From Mesorhizobium sp. M2E.F.Ca.ET.219.01.1.1 (GTDB lineage Bacteria > Pseudomonadota > Alphaproteobacteria > Rhizobiales > Rhizobiaceae), in assembly GCF_004016445.2 (NCBI RefSeq), contig NZ_SADT02000006.1, forward strand, positions 62,001-126,000: a DNA stretch of 64,000 bases, written 5' to 3'. Shown here one piece after another: positions 7,440 through 16,390 of this stretch. Below the pieces are notes generated by a model. It had not been told where the DNA came from. It saw nothing but the letters and a program-made list of their open reading frames with translations, and searched no databases. Position 1 is the stretch's first letter. The number at the start of each line of letters is the position of its first letter. The position numbers were made by a program, and so were the translations under genes.

Positions 7440-8339
7440 ATGATCGACAAGCTGGAATTCTTCATCGCTTTGGCCAAGGAAGAGCATTTCGGCCGGGCGG
7501 CGGAGGTGTGCGGCGTCACCCAGCCGACGCTGTCGGCCGGCATCAAGCAGCTCGAGGAGCAGCTCGGCGTCATGCTGGTGCTGCGCGGCTCGCGCTTCCA
7601 GGGGCTGACGCCGGAAGGAACGCAGGTGCTGGGCTGGGCGCGCCGCATCGTCGGCGACACAAGGACGATGCGCGAGGAGATGCGGGCGGCGCGCCGCGGC
7701 CTCTCCGGCCGCATCCGCATCGCCGCCGTCCCAACCGCCCTTGCGATGGTGGCGCGGCTGACGACGCCGTTCCGCGAAAAGCATCCGGGCGTCACCTTCT
7801 CCATCCTGTCGCGAACCTCGATCGAGGTGCTGTCGCTGCTCGGCAATTTCGACGTCGATGCCGGCATCACCTATCTGGACAACGAGCCGCTTGGGCGCGT
7901 CATCAGCGTGCCCCTCTATGACGAGCGCTACCAGTTGATCACGGCGGTCGGGAACCCCTATTCCGATCGCGACAAAGTGACATGGGCCGAGATCAGCCAG
8001 CTGCCGCTCTGCCTTTTGACGCCGGATATGCAGAACCGGCGCATCATCGACCAGCATCTGGCGGAAGCCGGCGTGCAGGTGCGGCCGACGCTGGAATCCA
8101 ACTCGATGATCGTGCTGTTCTCGCATATCCGTACAGGCAAATGGTCGTCGATCATGCCGCTCAACCTCGCGGAAACGTTCGGTTTTTCCGAGCCGATCCG
8201 GGCCATTCCGATCGTCGAGCCGGACGCCAGCCACACGGTCGGCCTGGTGGCGGCGCCGCGCGAGCCGCACACGCCGCTGGTGCAGGCGCTGCTGGACGAG
8301 GCGATGGCGCTGGCAGACGATTTCCGTCGTCATCGCTAG
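7440..8339 (+). CDS. LysR-family regulator, likely of the fds operon
   Basis: A 299-aa LysR regulator: the winged helix-turn-helix is at residues 1-60 (MIDKLEFFIALAKEEHFGRA, then VCGVTQPTLSAGIKQLEEQL), followed by the two-lobed effector domain. The HTH sequence resembles the OxyR subgroup. It lies immediately upstream of, and on the same strand as, the formate dehydrogenase operon, and LysR genes often occupy this position next to fds. The intergenic region holds a T-N11-A palindrome that also contains ATAG-N7-CTAT half-sites, a plausible target. The OxyR redox cysteine pair is not obvious; cysteines are at about residue 23 (EVCG) and 195, so a formate-related effector is more likely than peroxide sensing. 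The start is ATG 7440; an upstream ATG at 7435 is out of frame. Confidence 0.88.
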   Translation: MIDKLEFFIALAKEEHFGRAAEVCGVTQPTLSAGIKQLEEQLGVMLVLRGSRFQGLTPEGTQVLGWARRIVGDTRTMREEMRAARRGLSGRIRIAAVPTALAMVARLTTPFREKHPGVTFSILSRTSIEVLSLLGNFDVDAGITYLDNEPLGRVISVPLYDERYQLITAVGNPYSDRDKVTWAEISQLPLCLLTPDMQNRRIIDQHLAEAGVQVRPTLESNSMIVLFSHIRTGKWSSIMPLNLAETFGFSEPIRAIPIVEPDASHTVGLVAAPREPHTPLVQALLDEAMALADDFRRHR

Positions 8340-8366
8340 GCTAGAGAATGCGAGCCGCCGCTTTTT

Positions 8367-8383
8367 GATAGAAAATTTCTATC
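8367..8383. promoter_or_regulatory. LysR-type operator candidate before fdsG
   Basis: GATAGAAA-A-TTTCTATC is a perfect 17-bp inverted repeat 150 bp before fdsG. It contains the LysR motif T-N11-A (TAGAAAATTTCTA) and the four-base half-sites ATAG and CTAT spaced by 7, as in OxyR sites. It is the only strong dyad between the LysR gene and the operon. Confidence 0.55.
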
Positions 8384-8532
8384 GATCGACGGGAGCGCTT
8401 TATTGATTTCGGAGGTTTCCTCTGATTTCGTAAGGACTTAGCGATATTGCGTCCTATGCATGTCGTTGCCCCGAAACCGCTCTATATCCTGGGGTGACAT
8501 ACATTGGCCGCTACGACCAGGGAGGGCGCTGC

Positions 8533-9012
8533 GTGACCATGCAGGCCGCAAGTACCGAGATCGCGTCGCGCACGGCGGCGATCATTGACGAGATGAAGGG
8601 CCTCGAGGGTCCGCTGCTGCCGATCCTGCACAGCATACAGGAAGAGTTCGGATACGTTCCGAAGGACGCGCTGCCGGTCATCGCCGACGGGCTGAACCTC
8701 TCCCGGGCCGAAGTGCACGGCGTGGTCAGCTTCTATCACGATTTCCGCGCCAAGCCGGCCGGGCGGCATGTGCTGAAGCTCTGCCAGGCGGAAGCCTGCC
8801 AGTCGATGGGCTCGGACGCCGTCGCGGCCAAGGTCAAGCAACTGCTCGGCATCGATTTCCACGAGACCACGCGCGACGGATCGGTTACACTGGAGCCGGT
8901 CTACTGCCTCGGGCTTTGCGCCTGCTCGCCGTCGGCGATGCTCGACGGCGAAGTCATCGGCCGGCTCGATGACGAGAAGATCGAAGAGATCGTCGCGGAG
9001 GTGCGTTCATGA
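8533..9012 (+). CDS. fdsG: NAD-dependent formate dehydrogenase gamma subunit (NuoE-like)
   Basis: A 159-aa subunit related to NuoE. It carries one [2Fe-2S] cluster with ligands C84 and C89 (LCQAEAC) and C125 and C129 (YCLGLC), the standard spacing. In the cytosolic Fds complex it passes electrons between FdsA and the FMN/NAD+ subunit FdsB. The start chosen is GTG 8533, 8 bases after GGAGGG; ATG 8539, two codons on, is the alternative. The gene overlaps fdsB by four bases (ATGA), so translation is coupled. The upstream intergenic region contains a LysR-type dyad. Confidence 0.93.
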   Translation: MTMQAASTEIASRTAAIIDEMKGLEGPLLPILHSIQEEFGYVPKDALPVIADGLNLSRAEVHGVVSFYHDFRAKPAGRHVLKLCQAEACQSMGSDAVAAKVKQLLGIDFHETTRDGSVTLEPVYCLGLCACSPSAMLDGEVIGRLDDEKIEEIVAEVRS

Positions 9013-10565
9013 TCCCGCGCATCTATGTCCCCGCAGATTCCGGCGCGCTGGCGCTCGGCGCCGAGAAGGTCGCCAGGGCGATCGAGAAGGAGCTCAAGGA
9101 GCGCGGCGTCGAGGCCAAGATCGTGCGCAACGGCTCGCGCGGGGCCTATTTCCTGGAGCCGATGGTCGAGGTGGCAACCGACAAGGGCCGCGTCGCCTAC
9201 GGACCCGTGAAGCCGTCCGACGTCAAAAGCCTGTTCGATAGCGGTTTTCTTACCGGCGGCCATCACAAGCGCTGGCTGGGCGCGCCCGACAAGATCCCTT
9301 TCTTCGCCAAGCAGACGCGGCTGACCTTCGCGCGCTGCGGCATCAATGACCCGCTGTCGCTCGATGCCTACAAGTCGCTTGGCGGCCTGCGCGGCCTGCA
9401 GAACGCGGTCGCCATGGCGCCGGCCGATGTCGTCAGCCAAGTGACCGAGTCCGGCCTGCGCGGTCGCGGCGGCGCCGGCTTCCCGACCGGCATCAAGTGG
9501 AAGACGGTGCTGGATACGGCGGGCGACCAGAAATACATCGTCTGCAATGCCGACGAAGGCGACAGCGCCACTTTCGCCGACCGCATGATCATGGAAGGCG
9601 ATCCCTTCGTGCTGATCGAAGGCATGGCGATCGCCGGCATCGCCACCGGCGCGACCAAGGGTTTCGTCTATATCCGCTCGGAATATCCGCATGCGGTGGC
9701 GACGATGAACAAGGCCGTCGCGATCGCCCGCAAGGCGGGCGTGCTCGGGCTCAATGTGCTGGGCTCGCCCAACGCCTTCGACATGGAAATCCGCGTCGGC
9801 GCCGGCGCCTATGTCTGCGGCGAGGAAACCTCGCTCTTGAACAGCCTCGAGGGCAAGCGCGGCGTGGTGCGCGCCAAGCCGCCGCTGCCGGCGATCCAGG
9901 GCCTGTTCGGCAAGCCGACGGTGATCAACAATGTGATCAGCCTGGCCTCGGTGCCGATCATCATGGACAAGGGCGCCGCCTACTACAAGGATTTCGGCAT
10001 GGGCCGCTCGCGCGGCACGATCCCGATCCAGATCGCCGGCAACGTCAAGCAGGGCGGGCTGTTCGAGACGGCCTTCGGCCTGACGCTCGGCGAGATCGTC
10101 GACGAGATCGGCGGCGGCACGGCTTCGGGCCGTCCGGTGAAGGCGGTGCAGGTCGGCGGGCCGCTCGGCGCCTATTTCCCGCGCGCTTTGTTCGACACGC
10201 CCTTCGACTATGAGGAATTCGCCAAGCGCGACGGACTGATCGGCCATGCCGGCATCACCGTGTTCGATGACACGGCCGACATGCTGAAGCAGGCGCGCTT
10301 TGCCATGGAGTTCTGCGCCATCGAAAGCTGCGGCAAGTGCACGCCCTGCCGCATCGGCTCGACGCGCGGCGTCGAGGTTTTGGACAAGGTCGCCGCGGGC
10401 ATCGAGGCGGAGAAGAACCTCGCCCTGGTCGCCGACCTCTGCAACACGATGAAGTTCGGATCGCTCTGCGCGCTGGGCGGCTTCACGCCCTATCCGGTGA
10501 TGAGCTCGATTACGCATTTCCCCGAGGATTTCAAGCCCGCGCCGGCGCGCGTGGCGGCTGAATAG
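9009..10565 (+). CDS. fdsB: NAD-dependent formate dehydrogenase beta subunit (NuoF-like, FMN and NAD site)
   Basis: A 518-aa NuoF-like subunit that hands electrons to NAD+. An N-terminal thioredoxin-like segment (about 1-95) has no cysteine and so no cluster. Next comes the FMN/NADH-binding core with SGLRGRGGAGFPTG, CNADEGDS and GAGAYVCGEETSLLNSLEGKR. The C-terminal [4Fe-4S] ligands are C441, C444 and C447 (SCGKCTPCR) and C487. It overlaps fdsG by 4 bases and is separated from fdsA by 10 bases, which contain the ribosome binding site AGGAGCT. It acts in the cytosol as part of the Fds complex. Confidence 0.95.
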   Translation: MIPRIYVPADSGALALGAEKVARAIEKELKERGVEAKIVRNGSRGAYFLEPMVEVATDKGRVAYGPVKPSDVKSLFDSGFLTGGHHKRWLGAPDKIPFFAKQTRLTFARCGINDPLSLDAYKSLGGLRGLQNAVAMAPADVVSQVTESGLRGRGGAGFPTGIKWKTVLDTAGDQKYIVCNADEGDSATFADRMIMEGDPFVLIEGMAIAGIATGATKGFVYIRSEYPHAVATMNKAVAIARKAGVLGLNVLGSPNAFDMEIRVGAGAYVCGEETSLLNSLEGKRGVVRAKPPLPAIQGLFGKPTVINNVISLASVPIIMDKGAAYYKDFGMGRSRGTIPIQIAGNVKQGGLFETAFGLTLGEIVDEIGGGTASGRPVKAVQVGGPLGAYFPRALFDTPFDYEEFAKRDGLIGHAGITVFDDTADMLKQARFAMEFCAIESCGKCTPCRIGSTRGVEVLDKVAAGIEAEKNLALVADLCNTMKFGSLCALGGFTPYPVMSSITHFPEDFKPAPARVAAE

Positions 10566-10575
10566 GAGCTGGCAG

Positions 10576-13488
10576 ATGAACATCAAGGCCGACTTCCCGA
10601 CACTCATCGAAGAGATCGACTACGGAACGCCGGAGTCGAAAGCGACCAAGCAGGTCACGCTGACCGTCGACGGGCAGAGCATCACGGTGCCGGAAGGCAC
10701 CTCGATCATGCGCGCGGCGATGGAAGGCGGGGTTGAGATCCCGAAGCTCTGCGCCACCGACATGCTGGACTCCTTCGGCTCCTGCCGCGTCTGCCTGGTC
10801 GAGATCGAAGGGCGCGGCGGCACGCCTGCCTCCTGCACGACGCCGGTCGGCGAAGGCATGGTGGTGCGCACGCAGTCGGACAGGCTCGACGCGATCCGCC
10901 GCGGCGTCATGGAACTCTACGTCTCCGACCATCCGAGCGGCTGGAACGAGAAGGCCGGCACCGGCGCCAGTGAGTTCGACGCGCTGGCGAAGTCGGTCGG
11001 GCTGACCGAAAACCGCTACGGCACCGAAGGCCGCAACCACGTCAAGGATAAGGGCGGCGTCGCGCCCGGCCATGGCTCGCTGGCGGTCGACTACATCGCC
11101 CGCGACGAATCCAACCCCTATTTCACCTACGACCCGGCGCAGTGCATCGTCTGCTCGCGCTGCGTCCGCGCCTGCGAAGAGGTGCAGGGCACCTTCGCGC
11201 TGACCATCGAGGGCCGCGGCTTCGAATCGCGCATGGTCGCCGGCATGCATGAGGATTTCATCGCTTCGGAATGCGTGTCCTGCGGCGCCTGCGTGCAGGC
11301 CTGCCCGACCGACGCGCTGCGCGAGAAGACGGTGCTGGAAAAAGGCATGCCGGAGCGCTCGGCCGTCACCACCTGCGCCTATTGCGGCGTCGGCTGCTCG
11401 TTCAAGGCCGAAGTGAAGGATGACGAGGTCATCCGCATGATGCCCTACAAGGACGGCAAGGCGAACCACGGCCATAGCTGCGTCAAGGGCCGTTTCGCCT
11501 ACGGCTATGCCACTCACAAGGACCGCATCCTGTCGCCGATGATCCGCGAGAAGATCTCCGATCCGTGGCGCGAGGTGAGCTGGGAAGAGGCGATCGCCCA
11601 TACGGCGAAGGAATTCCGCCGCATCCAGTATCAGTATGGACGCACCGCGATCGGCGGCATCACCTCCTCGCGCTGCACGAATGAGGAGACCTACCTCGTC
11701 CAGAAGCTGGTGCGGCAGGGCTTCCGCAACAACAATGTCGATACCTGCGCCCGCGTCTGCCATTCGCCGACCGGCTACGGGCTCGGCCAGACCTACGGCA
11801 CGTCGGCCGGCACGCAGGATTTCGATTCGGTGGAATTCACCGATGTCGCCATGATCATCGGCGCCAATCCGGCTTCCGCCCATCCGGTCTTCGCCTCGCG
11901 GCTGAAGAAGCGGCTGCGCCAGGGTGCCAAGCTGATCGTGCTCGATCCGCGCCGCACCGAGATGGTCAGGTCGGCGCATGTCGAGGCCGACTATCACCTG
12001 CCGCTGAAGCCCGGCACCAACGTGGCGGTGCTGACGGCCCTGGCGCATGTCATCGTCACCGAGGGCCTTTTCGACGAAGCCTTCATCCGCGAGCGCTGCG
12101 ACTGGGCCGAGTTCCAGGACTGGGCGTCCTTCGTCGCGCTCCCGGAAAACAGCCCGGAGACGGTCGGCAAGCTCTCCGGCCTCGACCCGGAAGCGATCCG
12201 GGGTGCTGCGCGCCTTTACGCCAAGGGCGGCAATGGCGCGATCTATTACGGCCTCGGCGTCACCGAACACAGCCAGGGTTCGACCACGGTGATGGCGATC
12301 GCGAACCTTGCCATGGCGACCGGCAATATCGGCCGTCCGGGCGTCGGCGTGAATCCGCTGCGCGGCCAGAACAACGTGCAGGGCTCGTGCGACATGGGCT
12401 CGTTCCCGCATGAGCTGCCGGGCTACCGCCACATCTCGGGCGAAGCCGTGCGCGACATCTATGAGAGCCTGTGGGGCGTGAAGCTCGACGACGAGCCCGG
12501 CCTGCGCATCCCCAACATGCTGGACGCCGCCGTCGACGGCTCGTTCAAGGGCATCTACATCCAGGGCGAGGACATCCTGCAGTCCGATCCCGACACCAAG
12601 CATGTCGCCGGCGGCCTTGCCGCGATGGAATGCGTGGTCGTGCACGACCTCTTCCTCAACGAGACGGCCAACTACGCGCATGTCTTCCTGCCGGGCTCGA
12701 CCTTCCTCGAGAAGGACGGCACCTTCACCAATGCCGAGCGCCGCATCAACATGGTGCGCAAAGTCATCGAACCAAAGGCGCGCTACGCCGACTGGGAGGC
12801 GACGCAGGAGCTTGCCCGCGCCATCGGGCTCGACTGGAACTACACGCATCCGTCCGAAATCATGGACGAGATCGCCAAGACGACGCCGAGCTTCGCCGGC
12901 GTCTCGTTCGAGCTGCTCGACCGCGTCGGCTCGGTGCAGTGGCCCTGCAACGAGAAGGCCCCGCTTGGCACGCCGATCATGCATGTCGACGGCTTCGCGC
13001 GCGGTAAGGGCAAGTTCATCCGCACCGAGTATGTGGCGACGGACGAACGGACAGGCCCGCGCTATCCGCTGCTGCTCACCACTGGTCGCATCCTGTCGCA
13101 ATACAATGTCGGCGCGCAGACCAGGCGCACCGAAAACGTCACGTGGCATGCCGAGGACCGGCTGGAGATCCATCCGCATGACGCGGAAGTCCGCGGCGTG
13201 CGCGAAGGCGACTGGGTGCGGCTGGCGAGCCGCTCCGGCGAAACCACGCTGCGCGCGCTGATCACCGACCGCGTCTCGCCCGGTGTTGTCTACACGACCT
13301 TCCACCACCCGGACACGCAGGCCAATGTGATCACGACCGACTTCTCGGATTGGGCGACCAACTGTCCGGAATACAAGGTCACCGCCGTGCAGGTGGCGCC
13401 GTCCAACGGCCCGACCGACTGGCAGAAGGACTATAACGAGCAGGCGCGCCAGAGCCGCCGCATCGCTCCGCTGGCGGCGGCGGAGTAG
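10576..13488 (+). CDS. fdsA: NAD-dependent formate dehydrogenase alpha subunit (Mo-bis-MGD catalytic)
   Basis: A 970-aa catalytic subunit that oxidises formate to CO2 at a molybdenum bis-MGD centre. It has an N-terminal [2Fe-2S] domain (C59, C70, C73, C87), two ferredoxin-type clusters (C190/193/196/200 and C233/236/239/243), then a [4Fe-4S] site (C267, C270, C274, C302). The Mo ligand is C395 followed by H396 in CARVCHSPTG, so this is a cysteine, not a selenocysteine, enzyme. The His-Cys3 cluster segment normally reads DHP followed by three cysteines. Here H119 is present, but the cysteine positions are W123, K126 and S132, and no other cysteine lies between C87 and C190. The reading frame is intact, so the complex may lack one cluster. 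FdhD, encoded next, supplies sulphur for its cofactor. Confidence 0.95.
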   Translation: MNIKADFPTLIEEIDYGTPESKATKQVTLTVDGQSITVPEGTSIMRAAMEGGVEIPKLCATDMLDSFGSCRVCLVEIEGRGGTPASCTTPVGEGMVVRTQSDRLDAIRRGVMELYVSDHPSGWNEKAGTGASEFDALAKSVGLTENRYGTEGRNHVKDKGGVAPGHGSLAVDYIARDESNPYFTYDPAQCIVCSRCVRACEEVQGTFALTIEGRGFESRMVAGMHEDFIASECVSCGACVQACPTDALREKTVLEKGMPERSAVTTCAYCGVGCSFKAEVKDDEVIRMMPYKDGKANHGHSCVKGRFAYGYATHKDRILSPMIREKISDPWREVSWEEAIAHTAKEFRRIQYQYGRTAIGGITSSRCTNEETYLVQKLVRQGFRNNNVDTCARVCHSPTGYGLGQTYGTSAGTQDFDSVEFTDVAMIIGANPASAHPVFASRLKKRLRQGAKLIVLDPRRTEMVRSAHVEADYHLPLKPGTNVAVLTALAHVIVTEGLFDEAFIRERCDWAEFQDWASFVALPENSPETVGKLSGLDPEAIRGAARLYAKGGNGAIYYGLGVTEHSQGSTTVMAIANLAMATGNIGRPGVGVNPLRGQNNVQGSCDMGSFPHELPGYRHISGEAVRDIYESLWGVKLDDEPGLRIPNMLDAAVDGSFKGIYIQGEDILQSDPDTKHVAGGLAAMECVVVHDLFLNETANYAHVFLPGSTFLEKDGTFTNAERRINMVRKVIEPKARYADWEATQELARAIGLDWNYTHPSEIMDEIAKTTPSFAGVSFELLDRVGSVQWPCNEKAPLGTPIMHVDGFARGKGKFIRTEYVATDERTGPRYPLLLTTGRILSQYNVGAQTRRTENVTWHAEDRLEIHPHDAEVRGVREGDWVRLASRSGETTLRALITDRVSPGVVYTTFHHPDTQANVITTDFSDWATNCPEYKVTAVQVAPSNGPTDWQKDYNEQARQSRRIAPLAAAE

Positions 13489-13490
13489 TC

Positions 13491-14321
13491 TTGACCGCGC
13501 GGCGCAAAGCCACGACGCAAATCTCGCGGCTGGCGCATCGCGCCGGCGGCACCGCTGCCGCGAACCGCATGGTGCCGGAAGAGACGCCGGTGGCGTTCTC
13601 CTTTGCCGGCACAACGCATGCCGTGATGATGGCGAGCCCCGCCGACTTCGAGGATTTCGCGCTCGGCTTCTCGCTGACGGAAGGCATCATCGCCGACCCT
13701 AACGAGATCGAGGCGATCGGGGTCGAGGATCTCGGCGCCGGCATCGATATCCAGATCAGGCTGAAGGACCAGGCCAACACGCGCTTCCAGGCGCGGCGGC
13801 GCCGGCTGGCCGGACCTGTCGGCTGTGGCTTGTGCGGCATCGAATCCATCGAGGAGGCGATGCGCTCGGTCGACGCGGTTGGTGCGTCGCGACTTACGCT
13901 TCAAGCAGAAGACATCACCAGCGCCGTCCGGTTGCTGTCGAAGGTTCAGCCGCTGCACGCCGAGACCGGCGCGGTGCATGCCGCGGGTTTCTACCTGCCC
14001 GGCAAGGGCATCGTGATGGCGCGCGAGGATGTCGGCCGCCACAACGCGCTGGACAAGCTTGCCGGCGCGCTGGCCAAGGCCGGCATCGACGGTTCGAGCG
14101 GTGCGGTCGTGGTGACCTCGCGCGTGTCGGTCGAGATGGTGCAGAAGACGGCCGCCATCGGCGCCGCGATCGTCATGGCGGTTTCGGCGCCGACCGCGCT
14201 TGCCATCCGCACGGCGGATGCCGCCGGCATGACGCTGGTGGCGCTGGTGCGCGGCGATGATTTCGATATTTTCACCCACCCGGAACGGGTGGTTTCCGGA
14301 GTTGCCAAGCATGTCGCATGA
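13491..14321 (+). CDS. fdhD: Formate dehydrogenase accessory sulphurtransferase
   Basis: A 276-aa FdhD (called FdsC in this operon type). It transfers sulphur to the molybdenum cofactor and hands it to FdsA, without which the enzyme is inactive. The two functional cysteines are C112 and C115 in GCGLCG; other family stretches are FEDFALGFSLTEGII and REDVGRHNALDKL. The start is TTG 13491, two bases after the fdsA stop and about 6 after GGAG; ATG 13569 is possible but would remove 26 residues that include the family-typical QISR. The 3' end overlaps fdsD by 11 bases. Confidence 0.93.
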   Translation: MTARRKATTQISRLAHRAGGTAAANRMVPEETPVAFSFAGTTHAVMMASPADFEDFALGFSLTEGIIADPNEIEAIGVEDLGAGIDIQIRLKDQANTRFQARRRRLAGPVGCGLCGIESIEEAMRSVDAVGASRLTLQAEDITSAVRLLSKVQPLHAETGAVHAAGFYLPGKGIVMAREDVGRHNALDKLAGALAKAGIDGSSGAVVVTSRVSVEMVQKTAAIGAAIVMAVSAPTALAIRTADAAGMTLVALVRGDDFDIFTHPERVVSGVAKHVA

Positions 14322-14598
14322 CGAAGACCACATCGCGAGCACCAGGGAAAAGCTGGTGCGCATGGCCAACCAGATCGCCACCTTCTTCCATTCGAAGCCG
14401 CGCGAGGAAGGCATTGCCGGGCTGGCCGAGCACATCAATAAGTTCTGGGAGCCCAGGATGCGGCGGCAGTTGTTCGAGATGCTGGACGCCGGCACGGAGC
14501 ATTTCGACGACCTCGTGATCGCAGCCTCGGCCAAGATCAAGCGACCGCCGACGGCGGAGCAGGCCGACAAGAGCATCGGTTACGCAAGGCAGGCATAA
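14311..14598 (+). CDS. fdsD: Formate dehydrogenase delta subunit
   Basis: A 95-aa protein with the FdsD pattern: KLVRMANQIATFFHSKP at about residues 14-30, the helical segment GIAGLAEHINKFWEPRMRRQ, and HFDDLVIAASAKIKRP near the end. FdsD is small, rich in charged residues and needed for full activity or cofactor loading of the complex. Its start ATG 14311 lies inside fdhD (11-base overlap), which ties its translation to fdhD. It is the last gene of the operon; no clear intrinsic terminator follows in the 140 bp before the next gene. Confidence 0.9.
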   Translation: MSHDEDHIASTREKLVRMANQIATFFHSKPREEGIAGLAEHINKFWEPRMRRQLFEMLDAGTEHFDDLVIAASAKIKRPPTAEQADKSIGYARQA

Positions 14599-14738
14599 AC
14601 CGGGAGGGTCGCGCCGACAGCCGAATAACCCGGCAACGAGGTCTTACATTTTAACTCTCTAAAGTTTGTATGCCGGAAGCGGGCTGCTTCTGCTAAGGTC
14701 CGACGGCAGGAGATCGTCTGGCCGGGCGGGATAGTTGC

Positions 14739-16292
14739 GTGAGGCCTATCGAGACCAGATACGCCCGTAGCGGGGATGTGCGGATCGCCTATCAGGTGAT
14801 CGGCCAAGGTTCGTTCGATCTGGTCTTCGTGCCGGGCTTCATCTCCAATCTCGACCTGCAATGGGAAGACGAAGGTTACAGCCGTCTCTTGAAGCGGCTT
14901 TCCGCCTTCTCGCGGCTGATCCTGTTCGACAAGCGCGGCACCGGCCTTTCCGACCGCGTCGACACCCGCGACCTGCCCAGCCTCGAGACGCGCATGGACG
15001 ACGTGCGTGCCGTGATGGACGCCACCGGCAGCGGCCGTGCGGCGATCCTCGGCGCCTCGGAAGGCGCGCCGATGGCGATGCTGTTCGCCGCCACCTATCC
15101 CGAGCGGACTCGGGCGCTGGTGCTCTACGGCGGCTATGCGCATTTCCACAAATGGGTGATGCCGCCGGAACGGCTGGAAGCATTCATCGAAACCGCGGAA
15201 ACGTCCTGGGGCACCGGCGCCACATTGCCCAATTTCGCGCCGGGCCGGGTCGACGATACCCACTTCACCCAGTGGTGGGCCCGGTTCGAGCGGCTGTCGG
15301 CCAGCCCGACGGCCGCGACCGCCCTTGCCCGGATGAATGCCGGCATAGACGTGCGCGACATGCTCGGGACGATCAGCGTGCCGACATACCTGATCCATCG
15401 CCGCAACGACGCCCGTGTCGACCCCGACGCCAGCCGTTTCCTGGCCAGGAAGATCCCCGGCGCCCGCCTGGTCGAGATTTCGGGGCGCGACCACCCGATC
15501 TGGACCGGAGACGTCGACCGCGTGGCCGACCTGATCGAGGAATTCCTGACCGGAGAGCCAGCGGTGGCCGATGTAGAGCGCGTGCTTGCCGCGCTGCTGG
15601 TGACGCGCATCTACGATACCGCGCGGCTTGGCGACCGCTTGTGGAGCGAACGCAGCCTGCGCTTCCAGGAGAACTGGCGCATGCTGGTGGGACGTCATGG
15701 CGGCCGCATCGCCGGAACGCATGGCGAGCTGATGATCGCGCGTTTCGACGGCCCCGCCCGCGCCGTACGCTGCGCGGCGCTGCTGCGTGAGGCGGCGCAG
15801 GAGATCGGCGTGGCGAGCGCGCAAGGGGTGCATGTCGGCGAGGTCGAGATGCGCGGGCCACCTACGGGGCTGACGGCGCGTGTGGCCATGCAGCTTGCCG
15901 CCCATGCCGAGCGCGGTAACATCCTCTGCTCAAGGCTGGTGGCCGAGCTGGCAGCGGGCTCCGGGCTGCATTTCATCGATGCCGGGCGTATCAGCCTCGA
16001 CGAACTGGACGAGCCGCTGCCGCTGGTGCAGGTGACGGCCGAACAGCATCTGGAGCCGGCCTGCCGCCCCAAGCCCAAGCCGGCCGAACCGGCAACGCTG
16101 ACGGCTCGCGAGAGCGAGGTGGTGAGCCTGATCGCCGACGGCAAGAGCAACGCCGCGATCGCCGCCGAACTCGACCTCAGCGAGCATACGGTCAAGCGGC
16201 ACGTCGCCAACATATTGCTCAAGCTCGACCTGCCGTCGCGGGCGGCTGCGGCGGCATTCTCGGCCAGACATGCTGGCTCGGACGGGCCATGA
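14739..16292 (+). CDS. Alpha/beta hydrolase - degenerate cyclase - LuxR HTH fusion regulator
   Basis: A 517-aa three-part protein. Residues about 1-270 are an alpha/beta hydrolase with nucleophile S107 in GASEG and a late histidine in SGRDHPIW. Residues about 280-430 resemble a class III nucleotide cyclase domain, but the metal-binding aspartate region reads VTRIYDT and THGELMIA, so it should be inactive. Residues about 450-510 are a LuxR-type helix-turn-helix (LTARESEVVSLIADGKSNAA, then SEHTVKRHVANIL). The likely picture is a transcription factor that senses or hydrolyses a small ester-like ligand; this is inference. The start is GTG 14739, with AGGAGA some 30 bases upstream and a weaker GGCGGG nearer. 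It lies upstream of three small genes on the same strand that it may control. Confidence 0.85.
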   Translation: MRPIETRYARSGDVRIAYQVIGQGSFDLVFVPGFISNLDLQWEDEGYSRLLKRLSAFSRLILFDKRGTGLSDRVDTRDLPSLETRMDDVRAVMDATGSGRAAILGASEGAPMAMLFAATYPERTRALVLYGGYAHFHKWVMPPERLEAFIETAETSWGTGATLPNFAPGRVDDTHFTQWWARFERLSASPTAATALARMNAGIDVRDMLGTISVPTYLIHRRNDARVDPDASRFLARKIPGARLVEISGRDHPIWTGDVDRVADLIEEFLTGEPAVADVERVLAALLVTRIYDTARLGDRLWSERSLRFQENWRMLVGRHGGRIAGTHGELMIARFDGPARAVRCAALLREAAQEIGVASAQGVHVGEVEMRGPPTGLTARVAMQLAAHAERGNILCSRLVAELAAGSGLHFIDAGRISLDELDEPLPLVQVTAEQHLEPACRPKPKPAEPATLTARESEVVSLIADGKSNAAIAAELDLSEHTVKRHVANILLKLDLPSRAAAAAFSARHAGSDGP

Positions 16293-16390
16293 GAGCTATG
16301 GCGCTTTCGGGCGAAGCGGTCGGGACGCCGTAAGAGGTATCAGTTCTCCCCATGCAGGCAGCCAGGAAGGCGCTGCGAATGGAGGATGAA

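Noticed and set aside
8427..8440. A third copy of the GTCCTTACG motif upstream of fdsG on the minus strand
   Set aside because: Only 9 bases match, and the rest of the 34-bp pattern, including CTGATCCTT, is absent.
10531..13614. A 1027-codon open frame on the minus strand opposite fdsA
   Set aside because: It is the antisense of a well-supported catalytic subunit and has the arginine/histidine/aspartate-rich composition of a high-GC shadow frame.
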